This document shows positions 26,259 to 34,658 of a stretch of 44,408 nucleotides of DNA, piece after piece (the stretch's first letter is position 1; each line of letters starts with the position of its first letter). Made by a program: the position numbers and the translations under genes. This DNA comes from Puniceicoccales bacterium Verruco_02 (GTDB lineage: Bacteria; Verrucomicrobiota; Verrucomicrobiia; Opitutales; Oceanipulchritudinaceae): NCBI GenBank assembly GCA_001604585.1, contig LVBW01000048.1:1-44408 (forward strand), in the 5' to 3' direction. Under the pieces are notes generated by a model. That model saw nothing but the letters and a program-made list of their open reading frames with translations, was not told the DNA's origin and searched no databases.

Positions 26259-27815
26259 ATGTCGCCAATCTCCCACCCAGTTCTGGACTTAGCCGCAGCG
26301 GCAGAGCATGAGGAAAGCCTCCTGCACGCAGACGAGCGCCTCTCTGCTGTCGCAATGCGCCGGGCAGGAGAGAGTCTGGCCGATGCTCTCTTGCGCGACT
26401 ATGCCGAAGTCGGCCCTGTTCCTGACTCTCTGAGCCTGCTCATTCTTTGCGGAGCCGGGCACAACGGCGGCGATGCCCTGCACGCGGCGCGGCGCATTCT
26501 GGAGCTGAACGCCGGGGCAGTGGCAACGCTGCTCATGGCCCGCGAGAAGGCAACCCTGCGCCCTCTGACGCTAGCGGCGCTCGAAGAGCTGCAAGCCCTT
26601 GCCTCTGGCAGGCTGGAGATCTTGCACTGGGATGAAGCATGTGCCGCCGCGCTCGCTGGCCGCCGCTTTGACATCTGCATCGAGGGGCTTGCAGGCATGG
26701 GCATGAAGCTGCCCCTTCGCGAGCCAATGGCGGAGATTGTCCGCGTTGCAAACGGGCTGGACATCGCCCTTCGCGCAGCCGTGGACCTTCCCGTCGGCCT
26801 TGGCGGGGAAGCGGCCTTCCGGGCGAACTTCAGCTACGCCACAGGCATTGCTAAAAGCCCGCTCTTTGAAGACGGGGCGGTGAAAACCGCTGGTCGGGTC
26901 CGCTATCTGGACCTCGGCTTTTTCGATGCCTCGGCAGGGCCGGACAGCCTGCGCCGCATACTGCTGTCGTCCATCTTACGCCCCTTGAAGGCCCTGCGCC
27001 CGGCATTCTGCGACAAGCGCAGCTTCGGGAACCTCTTTCTCCTTGGCGGCTCGCGCAACATGCCGGGAGCCATCGGCATGGCGGCAATTGCGGCGGCGCA
27101 GGCAGGAGCGGGCCTTTTGAGCGCCATAGTCCCGGCGAATCTTTCCTCCCGGCTCGCCCCTCTGGTCCCCGAGGCCATGTGGCATCCCATGCCCGTGAAT
27201 GCGGAAGGGGCCTTCGACCCCGACGAGCTACTGCGCGGCGCGCGGCGCTGCCTAACCAAGGCGAGCTGTCTTGCCGCAGGGCCGGGCATGGAGCCGGGCC
27301 GCGACCTGCGGGTGGCGATAGCGCGCCTTGTGCGGGATCTGGAAATCCCGGTTCTTCTCGACGCCGGGGCGGTCTGCGAGGAGACAGCCAGTGCCGCAGC
27401 CGGGCGCAAAGCCGCTGCCCCGCCGGTGGTTTTCACCCCTCACATGGGCGAATTTGCCAGGCTTGTCGGAAGCGCTGCCCTTGCTGATCCCGAGGTCTAT
27501 CTGATGGACTTCTGCGCCCGCAGCCGCTCGATTGTGCTGCTCAAGGGGCCTGTGACGCGCATCTGCGACGGACGGCATATTTACCTGTCCACCCTTGGCG
27601 GCCCTGTGCTGGCCCGTGGAGGTAGCGGCGACATGCTAAGCGGCATCATCGCAGCCCTACTGGCAAAGCCCGGCATGGAGCCTCTGGAGGCGGTCTGCAT
27701 GGGCGCTCTCTGGCATGGACTGGCCGCGGAGCGCCTCGCCCGGCACAGCGGCCAGCAGGGCGTGCGCACGACGGAACTGGCAGCACACATGGCCTTCGCC
27801 CTTCGCGAATCATGA
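26259..27815 (+). CDS. nnrDE: Bifunctional NAD(P)H-hydrate epimerase / ADP-dependent dehydratase
   Basis: A 518-residue metabolite-repair enzyme that restores damaged NAD(P)H hydrates. The N-terminal YjeF_N epimerase domain (about 1-225) has LILCGAGHNGGDALHAARRI, a variant of the usual G-x-G-N-N-G-G-D loop with His for the first Asn. The C-terminal carbohydrate-kinase-like dehydratase (about 245-515) has GGSRNMPGAIGMAAIAAAQA and the ATP/ADP site LARGGSGDMLSGIIAALLA. The usual D-x-P-S-G segment reads AVDLPVGL. Length fits the fused family (about 500). The stop overlaps dprA by 4 bases (ATGA). Confidence 0.94.
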   Translation: MSPISHPVLDLAAAAEHEESLLHADERLSAVAMRRAGESLADALLRDYAEVGPVPDSLSLLILCGAGHNGGDALHAARRILELNAGAVATLLMAREKATLRPLTLAALEELQALASGRLEILHWDEACAAALAGRRFDICIEGLAGMGMKLPLREPMAEIVRVANGLDIALRAAVDLPVGLGGEAAFRANFSYATGIAKSPLFEDGAVKTAGRVRYLDLGFFDASAGPDSLRRILLSSILRPLKALRPAFCDKRSFGNLFLLGGSRNMPGAIGMAAIAAAQAGAGLLSAIVPANLSSRLAPLVPEAMWHPMPVNAEGAFDPDELLRGARRCLTKASCLAAGPGMEPGRDLRVAIARLVRDLEIPVLLDAGAVCEETASAAAGRKAAAPPVVFTPHMGEFARLVGSAALADPEVYLMDFCARSRSIVLLKGPVTRICDGRHIYLSTLGGPVLARGGSGDMLSGIIAALLAKPGMEPLEAVCMGALWHGLAAERLARHSGQQGVRTTELAAHMAFALRES

Positions 27816-28954
27816 GCGGGCTATCCCAGAGACAGGCCCTGATGGCGCTCGGCTCTGTACCCGGCCTTGGCCCGGTGCGCACGGGCCGCCTGCTTGAGGC
27901 TTTCGGCAGTGCCCCGGCTGTGTTGGAGGCCCCGGCCTCGGCGCTCAGGCAGGTGGACGGGGTGGGGCCGGAGATTTCTGCCGCGATACTAAGCTGGCGC
28001 AGCCGCTTCGACTTGGCCCGCGAGGAGGAGCAGCTTGCCCGCCTTGGTGCGGATTTCATCCTCAAGGGCGAACCCGGCTACCCGGCCCGCCTTTCCGAGC
28101 TGCCCGGCGCTCCCCTTGGTCTCTACATACGCGGCGCTGTTCCGGCAGGCCCGGCAGTGGCCATCGTCGGCACGCGCAGGGCCACCCTGTACGGGCGGCG
28201 GGTGGCGCGCTCTTTCGCCACGGAGCTGGCGCGCGCGGGCATCTGCGTGGTAAGCGGCCTTGCACGGGGCATCGACGGCGAGGCGCACGAAGGGGCCCTG
28301 TCAACGGGTTCCACTCTGGCCTTCCTAGGCTGCGGGCTGGATGTCACCTATCCGCCAGAGCACGGCGAGCTGGCCGAGCGCGTCTGCCGCTGTGGCGCAC
28401 TGATTAGCGAATACAGCCTTGGCCGCCAGCCCGATGCGCAGACCTTTCCCCAGCGCAACCGCCTGATAAGCGGCGCCGCCGACGCGCTGCTTGTTGTCGA
28501 GAGCGACCTAAAGGGCGGCAGCATGATAAGCGCGGGCTGTGCGGCGGAGCAGGGGCGCATCGTCTTCGCCGTGCCCGGCAGGATAGACCAGCCAAGCTCG
28601 CGCGGTTGCCATGCCCTGATACGCGACGGGGCCATGCTCGCCTCCTCGGCACAAGACATTATCGACGAAATCCGGCACCAGTACCCGCGGGTGACTGGCA
28701 GGAGCACTTCAGAAAGCGGGCCGCAGCAGCAGCAGGAGATGTTTGGCGGGGCGGGGCCGAAACTATCCGACGACGAGCGCAAGGTGCTGGGCGCTCTGGA
28801 GGACGGCGCGCTGTTGCACCCGGACGCCATCGCACGCATCTGCGTCATGGCCCAACCCGCCGTCATGAGCGCCCTGATGCTCCTGGAGTTGAAGCGCCTC
28901 GTGGCCCGCCGCGCCGATGCCAGCTACGAAATGCAGGCCTCTTCAAGGCGCTGA
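27812..28954 (+). CDS. dprA: DNA-processing protein DprA
   Basis: A 380-residue DprA/Smf protein that binds incoming single-stranded DNA and loads RecA during transformation. An N-terminal helix-hairpin-helix/SAM-like part (about 1-75) precedes the Rossmann-like core with AIVGTRRATLYGRRVA, VVSGLARGIDGEAHEGAL, FPQRNRLISG and SDLKGGSMISA. A C-terminal winged helix (about 315-370) follows a Gln-rich linker. Translation is coupled to nnrDE by ATGA. No other competence gene is adjacent, though the secretin operon upstream in this window could be related to DNA uptake; that link is speculation. Confidence 0.96.
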   Translation: MSGLSQRQALMALGSVPGLGPVRTGRLLEAFGSAPAVLEAPASALRQVDGVGPEISAAILSWRSRFDLAREEEQLARLGADFILKGEPGYPARLSELPGAPLGLYIRGAVPAGPAVAIVGTRRATLYGRRVARSFATELARAGICVVSGLARGIDGEAHEGALSTGSTLAFLGCGLDVTYPPEHGELAERVCRCGALISEYSLGRQPDAQTFPQRNRLISGAADALLVVESDLKGGSMISAGCAAEQGRIVFAVPGRIDQPSSRGCHALIRDGAMLASSAQDIIDEIRHQYPRVTGRSTSESGPQQQQEMFGGAGPKLSDDERKVLGALEDGALLHPDAIARICVMAQPAVMSALMLLELKRLVARRADASYEMQASSRR

Positions 28955-28985
28955 ACGAGCCGTGGCGCATCCCACACTCTTTATA

Positions 28986-29008
28986 CGGCTTGCCAGCGAG
29001 GCAAGCCG
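28986..29008 (+). promoter_or_regulatory. Hairpin in the pdxH leader
   Basis: A perfect 9-bp stem, CGGCTTGCC and GGCAAGCCG, encloses the loop AGCGA and lies 18 bases before the pdxH ATG. It has no T-run, so it is not a standard terminator. It could be a leader structure affecting pdxH translation, or a transcription barrier after dprA. Confidence 0.4.
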
Positions 29009-29026
29009 GGGGCAGAGATATGCAGT

Positions 29027-29659
29027 ATGGATCTCTTTGACCTGCGCAAGGACTACGCCGAAGGCTCGCTCGACGAGGAGAGCATTAATGCCGACCCCTT
29101 CGAGCAGTTCCGCCTATGGATGGACGAGGCCATGAAGCGCCTGCCAGAGCCAAACGCAATGGTGCTTTCCACCTGCGGGGCGGACGGCCAGCCATCCTCC
29201 CGCGTGGTGCTGCTGAAAAGTTACGACAAGCGCGGCTTTGTGTTCTACACCAATTACGAAAGCGCCAAGGCGCGCGAAATGGCCGACAACCCGAAGGTGT
29301 CGGTGCTTTTCCCTTGGTACATCATGGAGAGGCAGCTCGTCATCAAGGGCGAGGTCGAGAAAGTCTCCACTGCCGAGAGTTTGCGCTACTTCGTTTCGCG
29401 TCCCTTCTCCAGCCGCCTTGGCGCATGGACCAGTCCCCAGAGTCAGGTTATAAGCAATCGCTCGCTATTGGAGGCAAAGGTGGAGGAAATGAAGCGCAAG
29501 TTTGCCGACGGCAAGGTGCCTCTGCCTTCCTTCTGGGGCGGATACCGCATCGTGCCCCGCAGCTTCGAGTTTTGGCAGGGCCGCCGCAGTCGCCTGCACG
29601 ACCGCTTCCGCTTCACGCCAGAGGGCGAAGCATGGAGGCATGAGAGACTGGCGCCATAG
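29027..29659 (+). CDS. pdxH: Pyridoxine/pyridoxamine 5'-phosphate oxidase
   Basis: A 210-residue FMN enzyme that oxidises PNP or PMP to pyridoxal 5'-phosphate. Family signatures are [30 protein letters not shown], the SPQSQVIS stretch, and the C-terminal [13 protein letters not shown] that binds PLP/FMN. The length is normal. The ATG at 29027 gives [13 protein letters not shown], typical of PdxH. It lies 72 bases after dprA in the same direction, behind a leader hairpin. Confidence 0.96.
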   Translation: MDLFDLRKDYAEGSLDEESINADPFEQFRLWMDEAMKRLPEPNAMVLSTCGADGQPSSRVVLLKSYDKRGFVFYTNYESAKAREMADNPKVSVLFPWYIMERQLVIKGEVEKVSTAESLRYFVSRPFSSRLGAWTSPQSQVISNRSLLEAKVEEMKRKFADGKVPLPSFWGGYRIVPRSFEFWQGRRSRLHDRFRFTPEGEAWRHERLAP

Positions 29660-29753
29660 TCGCCATTCATATCATACGTTATTCAAGCTTAGCAGAATGC
29701 GGTTATCCAAGCGTGTATTTACGTGTTTATATCATATATTTCCCGCAAATCGC

Positions 29754-29783
29754 TTGAAGATGTAGCATATCTAGGCCGATAAT
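29754..29783 (+). promoter_or_regulatory. Sigma-70-like promoter of the SixA-like gene
   Basis: TTGAAG (29754-29759), an 18-base spacer and GATAAT (29778-29783) precede the gene by 20 bases in an AT-rich gap. The -10 box lies inside the perfect palindrome CGATA-A-TATCG (29777-29787), a possible operator. The predicted transcript start is about 29790, giving a short leader of about 14 bases. Confidence 0.45.
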
Positions 29784-29803
29784 ATCGCAATGCAAGTTGC
29801 GGT

Positions 29804-30304
29804 ATGGCGGTCAAGGTATTCTTGGTAAGAAGCGGTGAACCCGGCTCTGTGGTGGGCGACATCCTTTCGGACATCGGCGAGAAACAAATGCTGGTGCTGG
29901 CACGCTTTTTGTCCAAGGCCGGGCAGTTCCACCCTGTGGAGATCTGGCACGGAGCATTGGGCGCATCGGCCCTTTCGGCAGGCATATTGCGGGAAATGGC
30001 CGCCCCGGAGGCCAAACTAGTGCAGCGTCGCGACTTGCATGGCAAGCTATCGCCAGAGTCCTGCCTTGCGGCGCTGACCGAGGTTCCGCATTCAGTGGCC
30101 GTCGTTGCAGACGAGCTTTTCCTGCGACATTTGTTTGCCCGTATAACAGGCATGGACGACCCCGATTCATGGGAGACTGTCAACGGTGCCGTTACCTGCA
30201 TCACGGCCAACGATTACTACTGCGGACTCGGAGTCATGCGCAGGCGTTGGTCACTTTTTTGGATGATTAGTCCGAGAATTCTTGGAACACCGGTGCCCGA
30301 TTGA
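29804..30304 (+). CDS. SixA-like histidine-phosphatase family protein, probably catalytically dead
   Basis: A 166-residue protein with the layout of SixA, a phosphohistidine phosphatase. The opening VKVFLVRSGEPG aligns with the usual L-V-R-H-G motif, but the catalytic His is Ser10. The LSDIGEKQM segment matches the conserved L-T-x-x-G-x-x-Q. The second active-site Arg region reads GASALSAGIL without Arg. The G-H-E/D region reads VVADELFL without His. All catalytic residues look lost, while the fold pattern persists. It may bind phosphohistidine or a partner without hydrolysis. Alone in its transcript, with a good promoter; its function is unknown. Confidence 0.65.
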   Translation: MAVKVFLVRSGEPGSVVGDILSDIGEKQMLVLARFLSKAGQFHPVEIWHGALGASALSAGILREMAAPEAKLVQRRDLHGKLSPESCLAALTEVPHSVAVVADELFLRHLFARITGMDDPDSWETVNGAVTCITANDYYCGLGVMRRRWSLFWMISPRILGTPVPD

Positions 30305-30694
30305 CGCACTTTTTACATGTGTGGCAAATGGCTGATAATTGCAAAGTTAAGTCATGGCCTCGTCACGTGTTACATATTCTTACCCTTTTTTTAGTATGCG
30401 CGGTGACGATTTTGCAACATGATGGGAATGTTTCAGGATGATTTGCGCTCCAACGAACAAGCGATTGCGAAGTCGTTTGTTGTCGCAATGGCCTGGGATG
30501 GGGACAGTATCTGCGTGGGCGGGGATGACAGGCAGGGGTTTCGGGGCTCAATGTATAAGGTATGCTCCTTAGATTCGGTAGTCCGGGAACAACTTTTTTA
30601 ACGCATGGATTGACAAACACCTACGTGATTATTGTTTCGTTTCTTTAACAAAACAACAAGCCATCTTCAAATTGTCAGGAATTACAGCAGTACG
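30305..30694. other. AT-rich intergenic region before the Fur-family gene
   Basis: This 390-base region has a T-run at about 30387-30394 and a TTGACA at 30610-30615. Inverted arms TTGTTT (30632-30637) and AAACAA (30651-30656) could be an operator for the Fur-family gene. A 60-codon frame (30419-30601) lacks a ribosome site and any recognised motif. I see no convincing gene. Confidence 0.45.
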
Positions 30695-31069
30695 ATGAAT
30701 AGCAAAATCTTCAGGGAAACAAAGCAGCGTAACGCCATTAAGCGTGCAATCGAAGCGGCCGGTCGCCCGGTAGGCCCCAAGGAAATCCTTGATCTGGCCT
30801 GCGGCGAGGTGCCAAATCTGGGCATTGCCACAGTGTATCGCAACATCAAGACCATGGTCGAGAAGGGCGAACTGGACCCAGTGGAACTCCCCGGTCAGGC
30901 CCCGCGTTACCAAGCTCCGGCGGAAAAGAAGCCGCACCTTTTCATTTGTGAAAAGACGGATCGCGTTTTCACTATCGACCCCAAGGCGGCCGACTTCAAG
31001 CCGAGCCTGCCCGAGGGCTTCGTTCTGGAACGCTTCCAGATCATCTGCTACGGCGAATACAAGAAGTAG
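30695..31069 (+). CDS. Fur-family transcriptional regulator, atypical metal site
   Basis: A 124-residue regulator with the Fur winged helix: IKRAIEAAGRPVGPKEIL then IATVYRNIKTMVEKGEL, the recognition region typical of Fur. A short dimerisation part follows. The usual His-rich then CxxC pattern (H-H-x-H-x-x-C-x-x-C) is reduced to PHLFICEKTD, with one His (81), one Cys (85), and Thr at the second Cys position. No C-terminal second Cys pair is present. It may sense another signal, or bind metal only at a regulatory site. The start at 30695 (MNSKIFRETKQ) is preferred to 30632. A strong terminator follows. Confidence 0.85.
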   Translation: MNSKIFRETKQRNAIKRAIEAAGRPVGPKEILDLACGEVPNLGIATVYRNIKTMVEKGELDPVELPGQAPRYQAPAEKKPHLFICEKTDRVFTIDPKAADFKPSLPEGFVLERFQIICYGEYKK

Positions 31070-31107
31070 TTTCCTCCGCCACTGGCGACAAGCAGCATAC
31101 TTACGCA

Positions 31108-31139
31108 AAGGCGCTCCCGATAAGAGGGGGCGCTTTTTT
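31108..31139 (+). terminator. Rho-independent terminator after the Fur-family gene
   Basis: An 8-bp stem (GCGCTCCC at 31111-31118 and GGGGGCGC at 31126-31133, one G-T pair) with a 7-base loop is followed by six T (31134-31139). It lies 42 bases after the stop. Confidence 0.88.
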
Positions 31140-31193
31140 GTCAATGCCCCTCCCGGCATTTGCACCCATGCGTATAAGCTCAAGCAGGCGGAA

Positions 31194-32333
31194 CTACTCC
31201 ACTATCCAGTCGTAAGGATGCTCCGAGAGCAGTTCGCTGCCCTCTTCACTTACGCGTACATTGTCCTCGATGCGGCAGCCCCCTAGGCCAGCGTAGTAGA
31301 GGCCCGGCTCCACCGTCACGACGTTCCCAGCCATCAGATTTGCCCCGCTCCGGTTCATGCGCGGCGCTTCGTGGACTTCCAGGCCCAACCCATGCCCCAG
31401 CCCGTGGAAAAAGCCAGCGTTACGCCCGTCGAGTTTGCCCGTCGGGTAGCCCTTGGAGTTGAAATAGTCCGTCACGGCAAGGTGTATCGCCCTGCCGTCC
31501 GCCCCTGCGCGGATGCGCTCAATGGCCATATTCTGCCCCTCGGCCACGGTCTGAACAAGACGTCGCTGTTCCCGACTCGGGCATCCCTTGATGTATGTGC
31601 GTGTCATGTCCCCGTGATAGCCGCTGTCGGCCATGCGGGGGAATATGTCCGCAATAATAAGCTCTCCCGCCCTTAGCTGGCCGTAGCCCTCGCAGTGCGG
31701 GTCGCAAGCCTGATCGCCTCCCGCCACTATGGTGCCGAAGGCAAAGCCGCCCATCCTTAGGCAGGCTACGCCGATGGCGCTGCGGGCGCGTTCGCTAGTA
31801 AGCGGCTCTCCATCCAGCAGCAGCGCGCCGTCGCCGCGCACTGTGGCCGCTGCAAGCATACGTTCCAACTCTGCAAAGCCCGCACAGGCGGCCCGGTTGC
31901 CCATGCGTATCTGCGCCGCCTCGGCATCGCTCTTTACCTGCCGCTCCGGGAAGAGCGGCCCCTCGGCCACGTCGATTGCAAGGCCCCGCTCCTCGGCCTG
32001 CCTCAGTAGCAGGGCAGGGAACCTTGCCCCGACAAGCACCCGCTCCACCTCCAGCTCCACGGCCAGCAGGGCCAGCATGTCGCCGGGGCTGGGGCTTTCC
32101 AACTCGTAAACCTCCTTGGTCTTTTCGATGTATTGCTCCAGCGAAAGCACATGGGTGAAGGCCCCCGTGGCCTTCATGCGGTCGTACTCCAGCGCGCTGA
32201 AAAGTCCTATGCGGTTGCCCGCGTATTCCACGCAAAGGAAGGCGTCCGGCACATGGGCGCGCGCAATGTACAGGGCATCGGCATCGTGGTCGGTAGGAGA
32301 ATATACGGCGCGGGGCATTTGCATCGGCGTCAA
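31194..32333 (-). CDS. M24 family metallopeptidase (Xaa-Pro aminopeptidase-like)
   Basis: A 379-residue peptidase of the M24 (pita-bread) fold, likely removing N-terminal residues before proline or cleaving Xaa-Pro dipeptides. The five metal ligands are visible: D229 (ADIFPR), D242 (GDMTRTYIKG), H314 (GHGLGL), E342 (TVEPGLYY) and E356 (CRIEDNVRV). The N-terminal creatinase-like domain is about 1-140. Proteins of this family cannot be assigned a precise substrate by eye. The ATG at 32333 could also be replaced by Met4 or Met6. It faces the Fur-family gene and ends 55 bases from its terminator. Confidence 0.92.
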   Translation of the reverse strand: MTPMQMPRAVYSPTDHDADALYIARAHVPDAFLCVEYAGNRIGLFSALEYDRMKATGAFTHVLSLEQYIEKTKEVYELESPSPGDMLALLAVELEVERVLVGARFPALLLRQAEERGLAIDVAEGPLFPERQVKSDAEAAQIRMGNRAACAGFAELERMLAAATVRGDGALLLDGEPLTSERARSAIGVACLRMGGFAFGTIVAGGDQACDPHCEGYGQLRAGELIIADIFPRMADSGYHGDMTRTYIKGCPSREQRRLVQTVAEGQNMAIERIRAGADGRAIHLAVTDYFNSKGYPTGKLDGRNAGFFHGLGHGLGLEVHEAPRMNRSGANLMAGNVVTVEPGLYYAGLGGCRIEDNVRVSEEGSELLSEHPYDWIVE

Positions 32334-32477
32334 TTCCTGACGCAGCCCGGCCTCGCAGGCAAGCCCGACAAGGGAGCTAGGAAGTGTAGCGGGTTGTATT
32401 CCTCATTTCCGGCTCTCGCAACTAAGTGACGCTTGCAAAGGCGTTCATATGATGCTTAGCTCCACAGCCGCCCCCAG

Positions 32478-33086
32478 ATGAGTCCTGTCAGCATTACCCT
32501 CAGCGTCGTCGCCGCCATTGTAATTATCAAGCTTTGGACCGGCGACTATCTCGCCCGGAAAAAGGGCCTGCCCGTGGATAAGCCTCTTCCCGGAGCCACG
32601 CCTGCCCCGCTGTGGCTTATAGGTCTGGGGGCACTGGTGTCGATTGCCATTGTGGGGCTGGAGACTCTGGGCGAATACATGCTCGGCGTCAGCGGCGAGC
32701 AGAGCACTATAAGCATCTTTTTCCTCGCGGCCATGATTTCCGCCGGAATTGTCGAAGAGCTGATATTTCGCGGCTTCCTTGTCGTGGAAAATCGTGGCCG
32801 TGCCGCCCTCCTTGCCAGTGTTGTCGGCTTCAGCATGGTGTTTGCCCTGATACACGGGCACCTGCTCCTGACCCCGGAGAATAACCCCGATGGCGGCTAT
32901 GCCCTTACATTAGCCGCCGCGCCCCTGTGGTGGACTTTCATCCTCTTTGTCAACTCGCTCTGGTGGTATGCGCTGCGCCTCATGCCTGCCAACCCGAACC
33001 GTTCGCTATTGCCCTGCTTTGCAGGACACATTGCCAGCAATGTCGCTGTGTTCTGCGTGAAGTATGCACAAGGCTTTGTCGGCTAG
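32478..33086 (+). CDS. CPBP family intramembrane metalloprotease
   Basis: A 202-residue multi-helix membrane protein of the CPBP/CAAX-protease (Abi, Rce1-related) family. The signatures are E93-E94-x3-R98 (EELIFRG), F122-x3-H126 (FALIH) and H184-x3-N188 (HIASN), which form the metal site within the membrane. Substrates are unknown; relatives act in protein secretion or bacteriocin self-immunity in other bacteria. It stands between the M24 gene (divergent) and two further membrane-related genes in the same direction. Confidence 0.9.
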   Translation: MSPVSITLSVVAAIVIIKLWTGDYLARKKGLPVDKPLPGATPAPLWLIGLGALVSIAIVGLETLGEYMLGVSGEQSTISIFFLAAMISAGIVEELIFRGFLVVENRGRAALLASVVGFSMVFALIHGHLLLTPENNPDGGYALTLAAAPLWWTFILFVNSLWWYALRLMPANPNRSLLPCFAGHIASNVAVFCVKYAQGFVG

Positions 33087-33174
33087 AGAGCGCCCGCCGC
33101 TCCTGTTATGCGGGCCGAGTAGTCTGTAATTTTTTCATAAATACATTACCATTAGTCGTATCACGTATCAATAT

Positions 33175-33585
33175 ATGCGCCGCTGCGACGTAGCCATTAG
33201 CTGTGTGAGAAGGCTCTTGCTAGTTATTCCAGCTCTGCTCTGCATAGCCCTTGTGGCCTTGCTTATGCACGGCAGCTCTTCACCGGAAAAAACGGTGGAC
33301 ACGGCCATCTGTGCCTTTGAAAAGGGAGACACAGAAGCCCTGCTGGCGATGATAGACCCCGACAGGTTGAGCTTTCCCTATGCGCGGGAAAACGCCCTCA
33401 TGTGGCTGGCCGTGCAGCGCAGGGCCATTGATGCCCGCGGTGGCTTGGAGAGCATCGAACTGCTGATGATCAACCGAACAGAGCACAAAGCCTACGCAAC
33501 GATACGCCTGCATCTTAAAGACGGGACAATGGCTGACCGCACAATGGCCATGATAGAGCGCGACGGGCACTGGTACTTCGAATAG
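33175..33585 (+). CDS. Small membrane-anchored DUF4878-like protein
   Basis: A 136-residue protein with one N-terminal membrane helix (about 13-32) and a periplasmic or extracellular part. The segment SPEKTVDTAICAFEKGDTEALLAMID matches the start of the DUF4878/NTF2-like pattern (a helix then a Lys-Gly-Asp turn), and the final strands end RDGHWYFE. This is a weak family match from memory; function unknown. It lies between the CPBP protease and the rhomboid. Confidence 0.6.
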   Translation: MRRCDVAISCVRRLLLVIPALLCIALVALLMHGSSSPEKTVDTAICAFEKGDTEALLAMIDPDRLSFPYARENALMWLAVQRRAIDARGGLESIELLMINRTEHKAYATIRLHLKDGTMADRTMAMIERDGHWYFE

Positions 33586-33770
33586 GCCGCCTCGAACAAC
33601 TTTGGTTTCTTCTGTGGACGCTCTTTGCGGCGCTTGTTTCCAAAGCCAGCGCGGAGCAAGGGCTTGAAAAACCCGCCGCAAAGATGCAGCTTATGGAGCG
33701 CAATTGGTCTGGTCCCCCAGACCAATCCATACGGCTGGAACGCCGCTCTTGCCACCCCGCGCCGCCCCTC

Positions 33771-34637
33771 ATGGCCCTATACGACAGACAGTACATGCGT
33801 TTCGGCACTCGTGCCAATCGTTCGGACCCTCTTATCTGGCTGATAGGTCTGATGATCGGCGGCTACTTTCTTCAGGTGTTCAGCCGCCTGCTCTTCAAGA
33901 GCGACGCTGTTACGCACTTCTTCGCGATGAGCAGGTTTGGGCTGGCCGAGCTGCATTTCTGGACGCCCCTTAGCTACATCTTTGTCCACGCGCCGGAGAA
34001 CCCGCTGCATCTGTTGATCAACCTGCTCATCATCTTCATGCTGGGTAGGCCCGTGTTGCAAGAGCTTGGCAGGACGCGCTTTCTATGGATAGCAGGCCTT
34101 GCCGCGCTTGGCGGATCGCTCCTGTTCATGACTTTCCACATCGGGGCGGCACATTTTCAGCTCCTTGGCGCATCGGCAGTGGCGATGGGCCTTTTGACGG
34201 CCTTCTGTATGCTGCGCCCGGACGAACCGATTACCTTTTTAATCCTCTTCGTTCTGCCAGTGCGGGTGCGCCCCAAGGTGCTTCTCATCGGAGCCAGCTT
34301 TGTGGAGGTAATAATGCTCACAGCAGAGCTTCAGGGCCTGAGCGATGTGGCCAGCTCGGCACACCTTGGCGGGATGCTTGCGGCCTTCCTCTACTACCGC
34401 CGCGCCGTGCTGGGCAAGAGCCTGTTCCCGGCTGCAAAGGGCATCACCTTGAGCAGCAGGGGCAGGGTAAAGGGCGGGGCACAGGCGCCGCGTTTTTCGC
34501 TCAACATCAAGAGCCGCAACGAGCTTCGCGCCGAGGTGGACCGCATACTGGACAAGATCAACACACAGGGCTTCGGTTCGCTGAGCGATGAGGAGAAGCG
34601 CACTCTGGACCGCGCAAGGGACATCCTGGGCAGGTAG
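33771..34637 (+). CDS. Rhomboid family intramembrane serine protease
   Basis: A 288-residue rhomboid with about six membrane helices. With the start at 33771 (MALYDRQYMRF), the catalytic Ser is S135 in GASAVAMG and the His is H198 in SSAHLGGMLAAF. The oxyanion-region HxxxN is H80 and N84 (HLLIN). The Ser motif is G-x-S-A rather than the common G-x-S-G. The soluble C-terminal tail has a basic, then helical end (about 240-288) with DEEKRTLDRARDIL. An ATG at 33684 would add 29 residues of non-family sequence. The gene ends 21 bases before the convergent thioesterase. Confidence 0.88.
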   Translation: MALYDRQYMRFGTRANRSDPLIWLIGLMIGGYFLQVFSRLLFKSDAVTHFFAMSRFGLAELHFWTPLSYIFVHAPENPLHLLINLLIIFMLGRPVLQELGRTRFLWIAGLAALGGSLLFMTFHIGAAHFQLLGASAVAMGLLTAFCMLRPDEPITFLILFVLPVRVRPKVLLIGASFVEVIMLTAELQGLSDVASSAHLGGMLAAFLYYRRAVLGKSLFPAAKGITLSSRGRVKGGAQAPRFSLNIKSRNELRAEVDRILDKINTQGFGSLSDEEKRTLDRARDILGR

Positions 34638-34658
34638 GGCCGCAGCCCGGACGCTTCC

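Noticed and set aside
27812-28954. Idea that dprA plus the secretin operon form a DNA-uptake system
   Set aside because: The loci are 19 kb apart and no comEA, comEC or pilin genes are present; kept only as speculation.
30419-30601. 60-codon plus-strand frame upstream of the Fur-family gene
   Set aside because: No ribosome site, no recognised motif, atypical composition; treated as intergenic.
33093-33116. GCCCGC/GCGGGC hairpin after the CPBP gene, considered as a terminator
   Set aside because: The stem is only 6 bp with a large loop, and the T-run starts too far downstream.
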